In this document: in pieces, positions 12,735-26,782 of the stretch
Layout: each line of letters starts with the position of its first letter
Numbering within the stretch: position 1 is the stretch's first letter
Assembly (NCBI GenBank): GCA_013399875.1
Contig: VXAZ01001670.1
Coordinates: 919,519 to 983,518, forward strand
DNA length: 64,000 bases
Source: Gymnorhina tibicen
Taxonomy: Eukaryota > Chordata > Aves > Passeriformes > Artamidae
Direction: 5' to 3'
Translations under genes and position numbers: made by a program
Notes under the pieces: model-generated
Seen by the model: only the letters and a program-made list of their open reading frames with translations
Databases searched by the model: none
What the model was told of the DNA's origin: nothing

Positions 12735-13248
12735 GGGTTGAAACACGCATGCTGGAATGTATGGAGACACACAAAGAGATGATGCTGTACTCTGCCAGAT
12801 ATCATGTCCAGTTTGGAGAACTGTACTTCAAGAAAGCAGTGGAACTATTGGAAAGAGTCCTGGCAAGAGCAATGAAAATAACCAGGTGTCTAGAAAATAG
12901 AAGAAAGTTTGAAAGGAGACACTATAAAGTATTCAAACAGAAAAGGGCTGCTACAAAGCAGAAAGGAACAATCTCTTCTTTGCACCCATCCTGAAAAGGA
13001 CAAGAAATAATTGGCAAAAAATTACAGCAAGAAAGTGTTAGAAAAATGGTTCTTTTAATTTAAGAACAGTGAAGCACTGGAAGAGATTGTCTGAAGAGCA
13101 ACCATCACTGGAGACTTTTAATTTCAGGCCAAAAAAATTGCTGTCAAGACTCACATAGATGTCATTGATATTGTTTTGGGACAGTGGAAATGTAAAGGAT
13201 TAGATAACCTCTCATGGTCCATTCTAGTTTTATTTTCTATGATTCTGT
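12735..13248 (+). mobile_element. CR1 LINE, 3' portion with terminal motif
   Basis: Degenerate CR1 text runs from 'atgtccagtttggagaactgtacttcaagaaagc' (about 12805-12838) through 'ggaaagagtcctggcaagagcaatgaaaat' to the family-typical end 'ttctatgattctg' (about 13235-13247). The central part is purine-rich and frameshifted. A short open frame inside is a remnant, not a gene. It is antisense to NRXN3. Confidence 0.68.
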
Positions 13249-16200
13249 GTTGGGGTGTGCAGGGAGGTTGGAGGAACATGTGGAAGAGCAAATTACCATG
13301 TATCTAAAGACATACCTAGTGTTCAAGCACAGAAAGGAAGAATAAACCTGATATTAACACAATACTGGCACCTCACAAATTTGAAGATCTTAAATTTACA
13401 AATTACCTTCCTAGAGAATGAAGGCTTGAGAGATAAAATAAAAAATTTGTTTTAAAAATGATCTGAAATTTTTTTTAAAAATCATTATCACAGCAGCTTC
13501 TTTACCAGCATGCAGGAGTTGACTTCAGTTACATTCAGTTCTGTGGTGAGCTTATACAGATTTTCACCAGTTACAGAATACTCTGCTCCTCCCAAACGCA
13601 TCCTGAAATCTCAGATTTGTCTAGCAAGCACAAGCTAAATCTGTCGAGCTTGGTTCAGTGATGATTAAGTGAGGAAATGATTACTGTCAAGTGTCTTAAG
13701 AATTTCATCTGAAAGGCTGAGAGGAATTATTTTAGGATGGCCCCACTGATCATTTAAGGCTTGGACCTTATTACACTGAAAAGTCTATCAGACAATGACT
13801 TAGCAAATAATACCCCGTTTAGTGATTTCATTGTATTTCAAATCCAGCTAAGGTTGTGCAAGTACAAAAGACCTGTCTCAGGAAATAGATCTGTTTAGGA
13901 TGGCTGGGTAAATGCTTCCATCAGGATGACTTTCTAACACAGAATTCCATTTCCCTCACAGAGAATTAGCAATGAAATGCTTCACTTCAATCTGTAACAA
14001 CCCAAAATGGCAAGTTTAGTTTTATCAAACTTTACAGAAAAGCTTTTGCATTAACTTAACCATAACCAGTGTTTTTCAGGCATTGCATTTACTCTCAGTA
14101 GTGGTCCCCATTTTTACCTCTGGTCTCCATTCCCTAAGGAAATACTTTCACATGACACAATGTCAGTGTCCCACCTGACATCAGCAGAGACACATGACTG
14201 GTTTTGCCACAAAGCAGCTTAACCAAATACTCTGGTCCCTCTGGGAGAAGGGACACAAGGGGCCTACAGGACACAAGAACTGCACTGGACAGGAAAATAC
14301 AGTTTGTGTTAAACTGGCTCCAGATTATTTGGGATCAGCTCAATAATCAATATAAAATAACTTGATTCAGAAAATATCAGAATGTTACATATGAATTCAC
14401 TTTTGAAGATTTCATGGATTTACATTTAAAAGAAATTAATCTTATCAGCAGCAACAAAAAACAAATGTCAGCTGGAGGAAACTCCTTTGGAACAGAAAAT
14501 CTTAATTTCACTCAGCTTTTCACTTCAGTGATAAAATGTGTTTTAATGAGAACACTAATGTGTAAATACTGTGAGAATACTGAATATATAGCTCACTCAC
14601 AGATATGCAGTTTTCCCCCATGACCTACCTTCCCTAGCCAATATGCCTTGGGCCTGATTCACTAGAATATCCCTGGTAGGTACAAGAAGGTAGTTCAGTC
14701 TCCATATGCTAGCAAAGCATTAGTCTCAATGCTGAGGTTTCCAATGTAAGCAAAGAAAATGCTAAGCAAATTGTGCCAACCACAGCAGTGTCTTCTATGT
14801 TTTTGTCACTTGCCCAACAAAAAACAAATGGAAAATATTTAGCATTACATATGGGAGAGCACAGGCTCAAAAGTGAGCACTGCTCAAGTAACAATGACAT
14901 TACAGCAACAGAGGAAGCATTTAGTGGATTTAGTATTGTACAGACTAAAAGTGTTGCCACTGCAGCAGGATGGTGTCACTGTTTGTAGCTCTAGAAGCTC
15001 AGGGTGCTGCATCCCAGCATGTCTCCCTCCCTCAGCCTTAGCACAAAGGTCTCAGGGGCACTGACATCTCCCTCCATCTGCAGTGTTGGCCAAAGAAAGA
15101 GGCATGTCTTCAGCTAGGCTCTCCTCCTGTGAGGGACCAAAGACACTCTGGGTCTGCTGAAGAACTCCCATTGGCAGGATGACACTATCCCATGGCTGAC
15201 ACCATCTGTCACAGGTCCAGATGAACTGGTGAGGAGGAGAAGGACTGTCTCCATATGTCTAGCCCAAAATACTATGGCATTCTAAACATCTTTTTTAATG
15301 CCTCTCTTTTTGCCCTGTGCCAAAACTTGCCAACACTGACATCTCTCCAGGACCCCTCTGCTCATCTCTCTTCAAATTCTATGGCATGGAACGTAGTTCA
15401 AACCCTCCACAGGTAGGATTCCCCAACCATTTATCTGCACTGGGCCTTATGTTGTGCAAAAACAGGGATGTGATGAGCTAACTATTTGCTTGACTATTTG
15501 CTGTAGAGGGCAGGGAATGTAGTTAATTCCCTACCTGCAAGAGGCATAAGGAGAAAAATACTGCCATCTTATAACCCCCAACCTGAAGTGAGAAAAAGAA
15601 CCATAAGCACTTTTGTATCTTTCACACGTATCTAAAATCTCTCTCATCTGTGACCTTCATCTCTAAGACTGCAGCACTAATAAAAGGAAGAGGGGGGGAA
15701 AAATTGAAAACAAAAATTCAGTACCTATCTTCTATTTGGGACTGAGCCCCAGTTGCCACAATGCCAAAAGGCCTAGTTCATCTATTCACCCCGAAGTCAC
15801 TCAGCTGCTCTAGTCACAGCTTTAGTGCACAGTGCAACAGTCTGAGACCAATAAAGGGAGTCTTGGAATGGGACAGTTCCCCCTCAGCTGTTCATATGGT
15901 TTCATCTGGCCTCCAGAGAAACCCTTACTAACAAAATTCTTCCCTGCTCCCACCACCTTTACAGGTTTCTTGGGGAAGAGTATTCATACATGCAAAGAAC
16001 CCAGTGGCACTACCAGGGTTCACCAAGGCTGCTGGCAAAATTTCAACTTCATCCCTTTCTTTGATCTGGAAGCTGTATGCATGGAGTCTAAGTCCAGCGG
16101 CTCCTGGGGGACAAGAGGGGATATGGAAGCATTCAGCACAGCCAGAACTGCTGCCACAGTGAGAGAACTTTAACGAAAGCACATGAAAGCAGAAACAAAA

Positions 16201-18226
16201 GCAAATACAGGTGGCATTTTCCAGTGGAAGCACTGAAATGAGAAGCAGAAATGGGAGACAGATGAGGACCTCAGCACCCAATTCAGCATCAGATTACACT
16301 TCCTTCTCAAAGTAGGTGGGCTATTGTAATCAGGAGGAGAGAGAGCTCTTCAGAAAGGAGAGAGGTCGGGACTGGAGTCAGCACTAAGCACCAGACAAAA
16401 GAGACACCTGATTAGCTGGTTCCCAGCACAATGGGAGCTAGAAAAAAAAAGGTCACATCATTGTAGAAGTACTTTCTACAAGAAATTCCAACAGAGCAGT
16501 TTAAATTACTCTGCTTTAGTTTATTTAATATTGTATTGTCTTCCAACCCCTCATTAAGGGCCACTATCCCTGATTTTGAAAAAGTGCAAGTGGGGACTGA
16601 ATTCATACAAGTCAATAGATGGCAAAAAAAGAATATTCCTTCTTCCTAATTACTGCCTTGTGCCTAAGGCATAGCTGGAGAAAATACTTCGGTAACACAG
16701 ATCAGTGAAAATAATCTACTAATCTCTTTCAGTTTTGGAATTCTATAATGTAAATACTGAACAACAGTAAACCTTTCCCTCCGTTTGTTTAATTTTGCTA
16801 CAATGCCATTTTAATGCACCCAGGCATGGGGTTCCCATCTCCACTGTGTGGAGCCCAAGGAAGACTGATCTCACATCTAAGAAAGCTTCTTTGATACAAG
16901 ACTAATTTACTTACATTTTCTGTTTAGCTCAGTACTGTCTTACTGCTTAAGAATGACCTATACCAGGTCTTTAGCAGAGCAATAGAGCTTACATTCATCA
17001 AAAACTGACAGGCATAAACAAAATCTGCCTTAACCACTCTGGCAAGAATTCACCTAAACCTTTCTGTTTAAGTCGACTTCCCATGTACTTTAGAGGTTTA
17101 AGTCCCAACAACCTTTTCCAACCTTTACGGAGCACTGAGGTACTACTCTGACAGCAGCAGTCTCAGCACATGGTGAACTTCCATTTCTGGAGTTGCCTCC
17201 TTTGGAGGAGGGGGTTGAGAAGAGGGCACTGCTCTTGTTATTACCCAGACCACATTGACCAGGGTATAGAAATTATTGGTCTGTCTATGTGGCACTCAAA
17301 GAACCTACTGTTTCTCCTCTACAGCAGTTTTATTCTCCTTGCACTGAGCAAACACTGTCAAAAATAGCAATATACATAGAAATCAGTCAGCCATTCTTTT
17401 TCTAATATATCAAGAAAACTTGTCTGTGTGTTTTACTGGCAGCTGAAGGGAAAAAGAAGGGAATAAGAAAAAACGGCTGACATAGTCACAAAACTCAAAA
17501 AAAATTCCTGGAAGCAAAAACACATTTATATTCCTCAGTGCAGGACTGGTTGGATGTTTGGACATGTAATAAACCTACATATTATATTTGTTTTTCTAGA
17601 TGTACTGACACATATTTACATATCCATATACTGTGCATAGATGCATAAGAAAGCATATGTATTTATGTACTCATGCACAGATCCACACTGGTAGCGACTA
17701 AAGGCATATATATGGGTTTATACACATTTATAAACAGTACCTGCACGCACTCTACTATATATGCATACATGTGTACATGTGTACTCATCTCTTCACTTGT
17801 GATTTTCAGGCTATGCTGTTGTGATTTAACCCTACGCAGCAACAAAGCACAACATGGGATGGGGAGGAGAATCATAAATAAAATAAAAGGTAAAACCTGT
17901 AGGCTGAGGTAAGAACAGTTTAATACTAATACTATTACTAATAATAATAAAGATGAAGAAAAAAGAGACAACAAAGGAGAGAGGAATAAAACCCAAGACA
18001 AACAAGTGTTGCGCCACACAACTGCTCACCATCCCTTAACTGATGCCCAGCCCATGTTTATCCAGGACAATAAAAGTAGCATTAGAAGAACACCATCTGC
18101 ATGTGGATCCCCACATTCTGTTCTCATGCAGCTCTGTGACCAACAAACTGCTTGGCATTCAAGTAACCGCTATCCTTCTCTTCCCCTGAAAGTAGCTCAC
18201 AAAGCAAGAGCATATCTTTTTATTGA

Positions 18227-18231
18227 AACAC
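18227..18231. repeat. Left target-site duplication of the solo LTR (aacac)
   Basis: This exactly matches the 5 bases directly after the LTR at 18793-18797. It supports these as the true element boundaries. Confidence 0.85.
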
Positions 18232-18792
18232 TGTGCTGGTTTGGGCTGAGGTAATTTCCTTCACAGTGGCTGGTATGGGGCTGTGTTTTGGATTTGTGCT
18301 GAACACAGGGCTGATAATAGAGAGATGTTTTTGTTATTGCTGAGCAGGGCCTACACAGAGCCAAGGCCTTTTCTGCTTTTGGTACTGCCACACTAGCAAG
18401 GAAGTTGGGAGGAGACTCAGCCAGGGCAGCCAACCCCAAGTGCCCAAAGGGATATTCCAGACCATCACGCTCAGTATAGAAACTGGGGGAAAGGAGGAGG
18501 AGGGGAGGGATGTTTGGAGTGATGGTGTTTACTGTTTGGAGTGATGGTGATACTGTCACTGTTACATGTGATGGGGCCCTGCTTCCCTGGAGATGGTTGA
18601 ACACCTGCCTGCCAGGGAAGCAGGGAATTAATTCTGTGTTTTGCTTTGTTTGCATGCATGGCTTTTGCTTTTTCTATTAAATTGTCTTTATCTCAACCCA
18701 CGAGTGTTCTCAGTTTTGCCCTTCTGATTCTCTCCCCCACCCTGCTGGTGGCTGCGCAGTGCTTGGCTGCTGGCTGGGGTTAAACCACAACA
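18232..18792 (+). mobile_element. Solo LTR, avian ERVL-like, 561 bp with exact target duplication
   Basis: The element begins TGTGCTGGTTTGGGCTG and ends GGGTTAAACCACAACA. It is bracketed by an exact 5-bp duplication, aacac, at 18227-18231 and 18793-18797. Internal landmarks match a common bird LTR: 'gtattgctgagcaggg'-like text, 'aaagggatattcca' near 18448, a degenerate TATA (TATAGA at 18475-18480), 'tggagatggttgaacacctgcctgcc' near 18589, an ATTAAA signal at 18676-18681 and 'tctcaacccacgagt' near 18691. A 17-bp unit is present twice (18511-18527 and 18533-18549). No viral coding sequence is attached. Assignment to the ERVL class is from memory. Confidence 0.9.
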
Positions 18793-18797
18793 AACAC
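18793..18797. repeat. Right target-site duplication of the solo LTR (aacac)
   Basis: This is an exact copy of 18227-18231. Five bases is the length typical of avian ERVL-type insertions, as I recall. Confidence 0.85.
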
Positions 18798-21549
18798 CAC
18801 ACAAGGATGGAGTTACCATTTCTTAGAGAAAAGACTGGTGGAGGTGAGATTACACCAGAATCCTTTTGACTGAAAATTCAGCCTTTCCACACTCTCCAGT
18901 ATATCCAGAAGTAAGATATCAGTTCAGAAGATGCAACTAACTTTGCTGTACATGACATTGGACTGTGCGCTTAATAGGACTTTGCAGAACCTAAGCATGC
19001 TCCTTCATACATTTCTTTTTCTTTCACATTGGCATGGTCAAATCTGAAAGAAGCACAGATGAGGTAGGAAACAAAGAAAATTACAACAGGGCTTTTAAGT
19101 GGAATATTTCTAATGTAATATATATATATTACTGGATTGGGCACATATCTTGCAACAGTCCTGTTCCAAGTCTAAATAACTCAACATCAGCTCTGATTAT
19201 TTTACTATTTCAAATAGGCTACTAAGAAAAAGGAAAAAAGCCACAACAACCACATAAAAAAGCCCCATGTGCAGAATATTAAGAGGAAAATGCTGAAAAA
19301 TACGTTGCTAGAGAATATACGTTCAGCCCATGATGTTCCCGGCATTGCTGTGTCCTGCCATTCCCAGGCAGTCATTGCTCTGCTTGGCTTGGGTCCTTCA
19401 CATATAAGGCACTCAAAAGGAGAGGATTAGTGGTGATGGTTACAGCACTCTGAAAGTGCTGCTGTTTTCTATACTTTACTATACTCTTTTTTTTCTCTTT
19501 CTTTCCCTAGGGCAATACACTTTGAAAGAGTTGCATTTTTCAGCTATCCCATGCTTCCCCATTTTGCTTTGGGAGCAATATAAATAGTAAACAAAACAGG
19601 CAAGCTATTTCTCTAACTCTTCAGTCACTCTGTCATAAGTTCTGTATGGTTTTAGAACACAATTTCTTTGCCCTTTAATCCCAAGAATCTCATACTGTTC
19701 TGGCATCCACAAGCTTGACACCTCTTACTGCAAACCCATCATTTGCATGCAGGTCTATCAACAGGTATTACTAAGGGTAAGAATTATTTCCCAAGACCTT
19801 CTAAAAGGAAAGATGGGTTGCAGACATCTGGCCCAGATCCCATTAGTCCCTCACAAAGCCACAGAAGCTCAGAAGCCAGAGAAGACAAAATTCTCAACTG
19901 CTGTTTCTGCACCATGCTACCAATTTGTTTTGTCCTACATAGGCTAACATGCCTCTTAAAGGCAGATCATCAGCCTCTTGCCATTTTCTTCCTTGCTCAT
20001 GTAGAAGTATTAGACCCTGAAAGTTAAACCCTAAAATTAGCTTGAAGCAAGAAAATAAACCCTCTCATGTTAATTACACCCTGCAAACCTGGCTTGTATG
20101 TTCCTGTAAGAGGTATAAGATGCATAGTCACTGCCTTCTAAAACCAAGTTTCATTTTGACAGACTGAACATAAAATCTATGCCACTAAAGGTACATGACT
20201 ATTACATTATTACTACTATTACTACAATTACTATTGATTATTATGCGTTGAATACACTGGTATGGACAGGGGAGTGCAGAGGTAGCAAGTGGCAGTAACC
20301 AAACTGCAAGTGACAGTTTCCACTAGCACAGAGAAACATAAGGATCATCCTGTACCGTCAATTACCAAAAATTTAGGACCACAGACTTGTTTCAATGTCC
20401 TAGGATCCCCTGCATCAAAAAAAATTAAGGGCAAGAAGAGGAAATATGCAAACAGGTATACTTTTCTTTGAGGTTTCTTTAATTTTATTGAAGAAGTGTT
20501 ATTAATAAAGCTTTCCAGGTGCTAGAGAGAGACTGAGGCAGCACACTGGGGAAAGTGACACTGCCCAGAAAGTTTCAGTCCTACTTCAACTGACCTACAA
20601 CCACAGAGAAACTTCCAGATACTACAAAGTAGTCATGACACCTAAGGTGCTTTTTTGGAAAAGAACAATAAGATAGCTAAAATTCAGATTACTTATCACT
20701 GTGACATGCATATAATAATATATACTCAGACACATTATTTCAGTTCAGGCTATTGCTAGATTATAGATTTAAGATCAAAAACTGTAAGCAACTCTCACAC
20801 AATGGGAACCGTGTCTAAGCCTTCCAAACAGTGACTGTGAAAAGAGCATGCATGCCTTGGTGCATAACCAATTGAACATGAAATGCCTTTGTAAAGCAGT
20901 TCTGAAGGGGGCTGTGATTCTTCTGTGTCATAGTAGGAAACTACCAAGAAAGTACAGACAAAAGCCGCTGATTATAGATATAGTATTAGTGAAACCATTT
21001 AATAATACTGTGGCCTGTTATCTTGCCTATGTTTTAAAAAATATGTTAAAAACTATCAAAGAACACAAAAAGCCCTTAATCTTATACTATACTGGGTGAG
21101 CTATCCAACGAATTCCATCTATTTCACCCAAAGGTAGGTTACAAGCTGATCCAAATCTACATGCTACAGGAATCTTCATCCGAGAGAGGAGATCTGCTTT
21201 AGTTTAGGAGATAAAAGCATAACGATAAAGCCAAATCACAACTATTCAGGTTGGAAGTAATGTGCAATGTTTCCTAGTGATCCAACGAAAAAATGAAGTC
21301 TTTAAATCACTATAGGATGCACTAGCGGTTAAAAAAAAAGTATCCTGATGCAAAAGTGCATCATAACACCAAGAGAGCAATTTTTTGTTTAAAAGGTTCA
21401 GTTATAAAATTTATGAAGTATGCAATATTTTTTCTCTATCGGATATAAATACATGAAGAACCTAAGTGTTTATATCACAAGAAGATGACAAAGTATTTCG
21501 CAATCCATGAGAATAAAAGAGGATGTTGATCAGCTACCAGGAATAAATA

Positions 21550-22017
21550 TGCTTTATTTTTAATTTCACAGACTTGGGTCACTTGCTCCAATTTCTTAAA
21601 AGAGCTGAATGAGGAGATTTATGATCCACTGGGGTTTATTTTTAATCTTGGAATAACAGAAAGATAACAGAAGAATAAAAGAATGATAATGTTGTGTGAA
21701 TGTTTTAAAAAGCCAAACAGGACAAGATGTATAACTGTAGAACTGTTTAGCCTGGAGGAAACATCAACCCTGGAGGAAACAGCACAACAGCTTCTATCTG
21801 AAGTGCTTAATAAAAACATTAAAGGAGAGGAATACAATACTTAATGTCATTAGACCTTCCTGTGTAAAAGGAGCTTCTGTCAAATAAACCTGATATAATT
21901 TGAATGACAGTGGTGAAAGCACAGATGAAACACTTTTTAAGGTATTTGGCTGAGCACCAGAAGAAAATTCTGCTCAAATAAACAGCACAGAAGAACAAAA
22001 CAGAACATAATGATAGG

Positions 22018-22054
<37 letters not shown>

Positions 22055-22780
22055 GGATCATCAGTCCTCAGCTGACAAGTCTCACAAAATATTTGACAGA
22101 GGGGTAGCATTACTGATGAAGGGCATTTCTAAGGCACCGTAAGAATCTATGTTTGATGCAATAGTATTAAGTATTTTATCAATTACCTAGAAGTAAATAT
22201 AAAAAGCACTGAAGCTGATACTCGAAGGTAACACCAAGTTGGCAGACCGCTGAACAACCTCAATGACAGATCGGTCACACAGAGTGATTCGTACAGCATA
22301 GAAGTCCATGCCCTTGTACTCCAAGCAGCTTTTCAAACATCTGTATACTCAAATATATAAGCTTACAGACATGGAAGACAGGCCATGAACTACAGAACCA
22401 GGAAGGGGAAGCTGCAAGGGAGCTGCAGCTTTGAAGACAATTCAGAAAACATCAGAGGAGAAAATGTGAGCTTCCAGTAAAACACTATGGGAAAAAGGGC
22501 CAGTGAGTCTCAGGACGAATGACTAGAATAAGCAATATGCAGCACTGATACCATACGCACTGTAACCCTAGCTATCATTCTAATGTCTACATTTTCTTAA
22601 AGAAAGGACTCTAAATAATTGCAAAGAATATATCAAGCAGCTTCAACAGGATTTGAAAACTAGAATAAATGCCTTAGATTAAAAAACAAGGAGCTCCACT
22701 GGTTTAGTTTTTCAAAAGACAAATAAAGAAAAGACTTGACTATAGCAGATAAAGGAAAACCACCAGATTTCTGAAGCATC
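21550..22780 (+). mobile_element. Long ancient CR1 copy with reverse-transcriptase remnants
   Basis: About 1.2 kb follows the reverse-transcriptase half of old amniote CR1 in order. There is 'agagctgaatgaggagat' near 21601, 'tttatttttaatcttggaataac' near 21635, 'aaaaagccaaacagga' near 21707, 'gaactgtttagcctgg' near 21741, 'attaaaggagaggaatac' near 21819, 'tcaattacctagaagtaaatataaaaag' near 22180, 'ggtaacaccaag' near 22227, and 'ggagctccactggtttagtttttcaaaagac' near 22690. Many stops and indels break it, and a TAGA microsatellite sits inside. It is non-coding today and antisense to NRXN3. Confidence 0.7.
22013..22053. repeat. (TAGA)n microsatellite
   Basis: About ten near-perfect TAGA/GATA units run here, ending in 'gatggatcatc'. 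The repeat lies inside the old CR1 copy and explains a repetitive IYLS-type open frame on the minus strand, which is not a gene. Confidence 0.95.
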
Positions 22781-25700
22781 CTTGTTCCAGTAGAAAACTG
22801 CATCAAAGGAATCCACATTTAGGGGCCATTGTCAGGCAAATTCCAAACAGATTAAAGGCCCAATTGCTTTTGTAGTAGGAGATGGCCAACCAACACAACA
22901 ACTTAAAAAGAGGTCCAAATTATTAGATGTAATGTGGGGGACACAGGAGAAAGTGAGGCTTGATGTTTGCTGTTTATGAATACTCTGAATCCATGTATAA
23001 GTGGGGATAACTAGATAATCACCTGAAGGCTGAGCTAGCTGGGTATGGAAGGGGTTTTGGGCCTTAAAATTACCTGACATTTTGAAACATTTACATGCCA
23101 CAAATCACTCAATTAGGAAGAGGACATATGACTACAGACTCAATTTGAGTATCAGGCATTTGTATTCTGCTAAGTTAAGCAATGGATCAGATATTATGTT
23201 TCCTGGTTTTTATTCCTGATCCTGCCACTTGTGTGTTGAATAACTTTGGCCAGTTTTTCACAGTATCTTAGTTGAGAAAGTCTTTAATTAACTCAATAGT
23301 GCTAATACATGTAATTGTCCAAATAATAATTCTTTTCAATTTAGTTGCTTTTTACTTTTATATATGTTTGCTGTTAAGTCTCCACTACCCAAAATGCAAG
23401 GAAACCAAGGTGCAAAGAGAAGTCTTACTTGTCCTTAAGACATCAGCAGCAGCAGCAAACAGAACACAGAAAATGACAGTCACAGTCCCATGGAGAATAA
23501 TTCTCTGTAGAAATGTTTCCAAGTTAAGACACTGAAGGGAACAATGGCACTCCTGGCAGGAGAAGATGGACAAGGTGACCTGACAGATGCTTACTATTTC
23601 TAATATCTGTTATTCTCTGCAGTTTGTCCCAGTAGGGTAAACACTTTTCATCCCTTTTTTTCACAACACCAGTCTACCTTTCTGAGGAAGTAAAAAAAGC
23701 TCCTCGGGTTTTAAGTCTCCTATACAAGACAGCTCCGGATGGATTCAGTGCTCAGAACAGGGGTCCAGTTGGGCAGTAATAAAACCTTCTTAACAGTTAC
23801 TTCCACAGTTACAGCCACGGGGAAAAGAATACAAATGATCACTGTCTGCCCATTAGTCATGGATGGAAAAATCCCCAAATCCAAGTGAAGGCTTGAGAGC
23901 TGTCTGCTGTTACCACAGCCCACAGTGATCTGGGGAGATTTTCCTATTGGAAATCTCCCTCTGAACATTTACAGAATTCCCAATTCCATACATGGAAAGA
24001 TCATCTTTACTGAAAGACAAATCTTTTTACAATGCAGCTCAACAAGAAAACTTCTAAAACTTGCTTCTAATATACTCATTTCCGATCAATTGTTTTGGGG
24101 AGCTTAATAATTACAAATGGTGAAAGAAGTCATGCTGTTTTGCACTTCCCTGCAAACATCTGGGATTCATCTAGCCCTTCTTGTTTTTCTTTTCACTTAA
24201 AGCAACTTCCTCAAATGTAGGCTGCCTACACATATGAACACTTGTTTTCATTCAAAGGGGCATTATTACACCTCCTGCCAACATGGGACACTCCAGCCTT
24301 TTCTCAACCCTTCTGTCTCTGTTCCTCCAGCTCTCCCTAACACATCTCACTTCCACATCTACACACTGCTGCACAAACCTGTATGTCAAACTTCACACCA
24401 AATTGATTCTCTGCTGCCTTCCCCCTCAGCTGTGTACAAGCCTTCAGGAACATGACCTGGCTATGCAATACTTGCAATGAAGGGATTATGTGTACTACAG
24501 CCTCTGATGGATTGTGAGACACTGTAGTCAATAGAAGGCAAAGCAAAGGGAATATCAACTTCAAAATACTGCAGGGAACCTAGAAATAGTGTAGCTGTAT
24601 CAGGAAATATTTAAACATAAAATCCTCCATATTACATTGGATCAGTATCCTATATCTGAAAACCACCTCCTCAAATACCCAGCCAAGTCTAAAAGAGCAT
24701 CTGTGTAGCAATACCCACCAATAAAACCATTTCACAGACTCCACTTATCTGGGGCTGTGAGAGTCTGCATGCAGAAACTGATGTCTTTGTATTTCATATA
24801 CCATCAATAATTTTTCTTCTGTGAGTTTTTCCAGGCATAGTAACATCCCATGGCAAGGACTTCCATGACTTTAATTGCCATCATATTTCTTTTTTATTGT
24901 TCTGGAGCTTGCCCTGCCTTTGTCTTTTGATGCCATTTAGTCCCTATATTCGAAAAGAAACAGAAAGTACACTATGATTCCCCACCGTCATAACCTTTTT
25001 CCATCAGTTCTGTTACAAAGAGCCCCAGACTGTAATGAAAGTTCTTGTACAGAAGTCTCTCTAATGACCTTTGATAATCTTTGTTGCCCTTCTCCCCTTT
25101 CTGAGATTAAAATGACAGGATGACAGTGTCCAGTGTGGTTGTATTTAATGACATCATTACATTTTCTGTTTCATTCTTATTCCCTTCCTAGAAATTCATA
25201 ATATTAAATGTGCTTACTTGCCCAATATTGACCCCTGAGCAAATAATTTTAAATAATTATTTAATAAAATATCAGAAGCAATTCAAAGTCCATCATTACT
25301 TATACATAATAGCGATTCTTTTCTCTCCTCCTTCCAATATAAACATCTCAACTTGTGTTTACACACATTTAATCTGCCATTTATTTGTCCATTCAGCATT
25401 ACTAGGTCATCCTCTGCAGTTCTGCAGACAATCCTCACCTGAAAATTGTCATATTCTCAGTAAAATGTACGCTGTCTCCATCCACATCCCTTTCCACTCA
25501 TAATTCCACTAACGAATCTTCAGACCTCAGCATGGATCCCAGAAGTCTTTCCACTGGGACCCTCCCATGGGAACTATTTAGTGCATTCTGTTTACTGCAT
25601 TCTGGTTTTTACCTTCCAACCAGTTCTTCCTCTGTGCCCAGACCTTCTTTCTCTGCCATTGCTTTTTCAGTTCCTGAAGAGCCTTTTGGTGGGACACATC

Positions 25701-25939
25701 ACTGCAGGACTTTTGAAGGCTAGACTACATTTACCAAAACTCTCCTGTCCACACACTTATTGAGGTCCCCATAAAACCAAGGCAGCTCCTGGCTGCAACA
25801 GTTTAAATACAATGCCAGTACTATTCCTAGGTCCTTGGCACCACCATCAAAGCTTGTCTGCTGCACTCCAAAGAAATGGAGTCTGTGGAATGGTTTTAGG
25901 GGAGTATTGCCACACAGCTGATCTGTCAGACTTGCCTGG

Positions 25940-26782
25940 GTATTTGAGGAGGCAGATTTCAGATCTAGGCCCTTGACACAGCTCCTCAGAACATCCTTCT
26001 CTCTAAATTAGAGAAATATGAATTTGATGGATGGGCTGTTCGGTGAATGAGGAATTGGTTGCATCCAAAGGGCTGTGGTCAATGCCTCAATGCCCAAATG
26101 GAGACCAGTGACACATGAGACTGTGACTATTCAGTATCTTCATCAGTGACATAGACAGTGTCATCAAGTGCACCTTCAGCAAGTTTGGAGATGACACCAA
26201 GCTGAGTGTTGCAGCTGACACACCCTGAAGAATGGCATGTCATCCAGAGGGACCCACACAAGCTCAGGAAGTGGGCTCATGGGAACCTCATGATGTTTAA
26301 CAAGGTCAGTTGGAAGGCCCTGGAGCAGAAGAGGGCCACAAAGATGAGCAGAGGGCAAAAGCACCTCTCCTACGAGGACGGGCTTCATAGGAATTCGAGA
26401 GAGTTCGAATTGGTCAGCCTGAAGAAGAGAAGGCTCTGCGGAAACTTCATTGCAGCTTTTCAGTACTTAAGGAGAGCTTTTAAGAAAGACAGGGACAAAC
26501 TCTTTTGCAGGGCCTGTTGCAAAAGGACAAGGGCTAATGGTTTTAAACTAGAAGAGGGCAAATTTAGACTAGATGTAAGAAAGAAATATTTGATGATGAG
26601 GGTGGTGAGGCACTGGCACAGGCCTTCCAGACAGGTGGTAAGATACCTGTAAACATTCAAAGTCAGGCTGGATGGGGCTCTGAACAGCCTCACCTAGTAA
26701 AAGATGTCTCTGCTCATTGCAGAGGGGCTAGATTAGATGACCTTTAAAGGTCTCTTCCAATCCAAACCATTCAATGATTCTT
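25940..26782 (+). mobile_element. CR1 LINE, relatively young, 3' end complete
   Basis: The copy starts in the reverse-transcriptase region ('cccttgacacagctcctcagaacatcc' near 25970-25997, equivalent to the FDTVSHNIL part of CR1). It continues through 'gatggatgggctgttcggtgaatgagg' and 'gtgacatagacagtg'. The 3' text is typical: 'ggctggatggggctctgaacagcc' near 26667 and 'gatgacctttaaaggtctcttccaatccaaaccattcaatgattc' at about 26736-26780. The 148-codon open frame at 26206-26652 is a relic of the element and carries a deletion where the RT 3' coding part should be. This is the clearest sauropsid marker in the window. It is antisense to NRXN3. Confidence 0.92.

Noticed and set aside
18197..18655. 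152-codon open frame on the minus strand
   Set aside because: It is antisense across the solo LTR at 18232-18792 and has no domain or family resemblance.
26206..26652. 148-codon open frame on the plus strand
   Set aside because: It lies wholly inside the CR1 copy at 25940-26782 and is a degraded remnant of the element, not a host gene.
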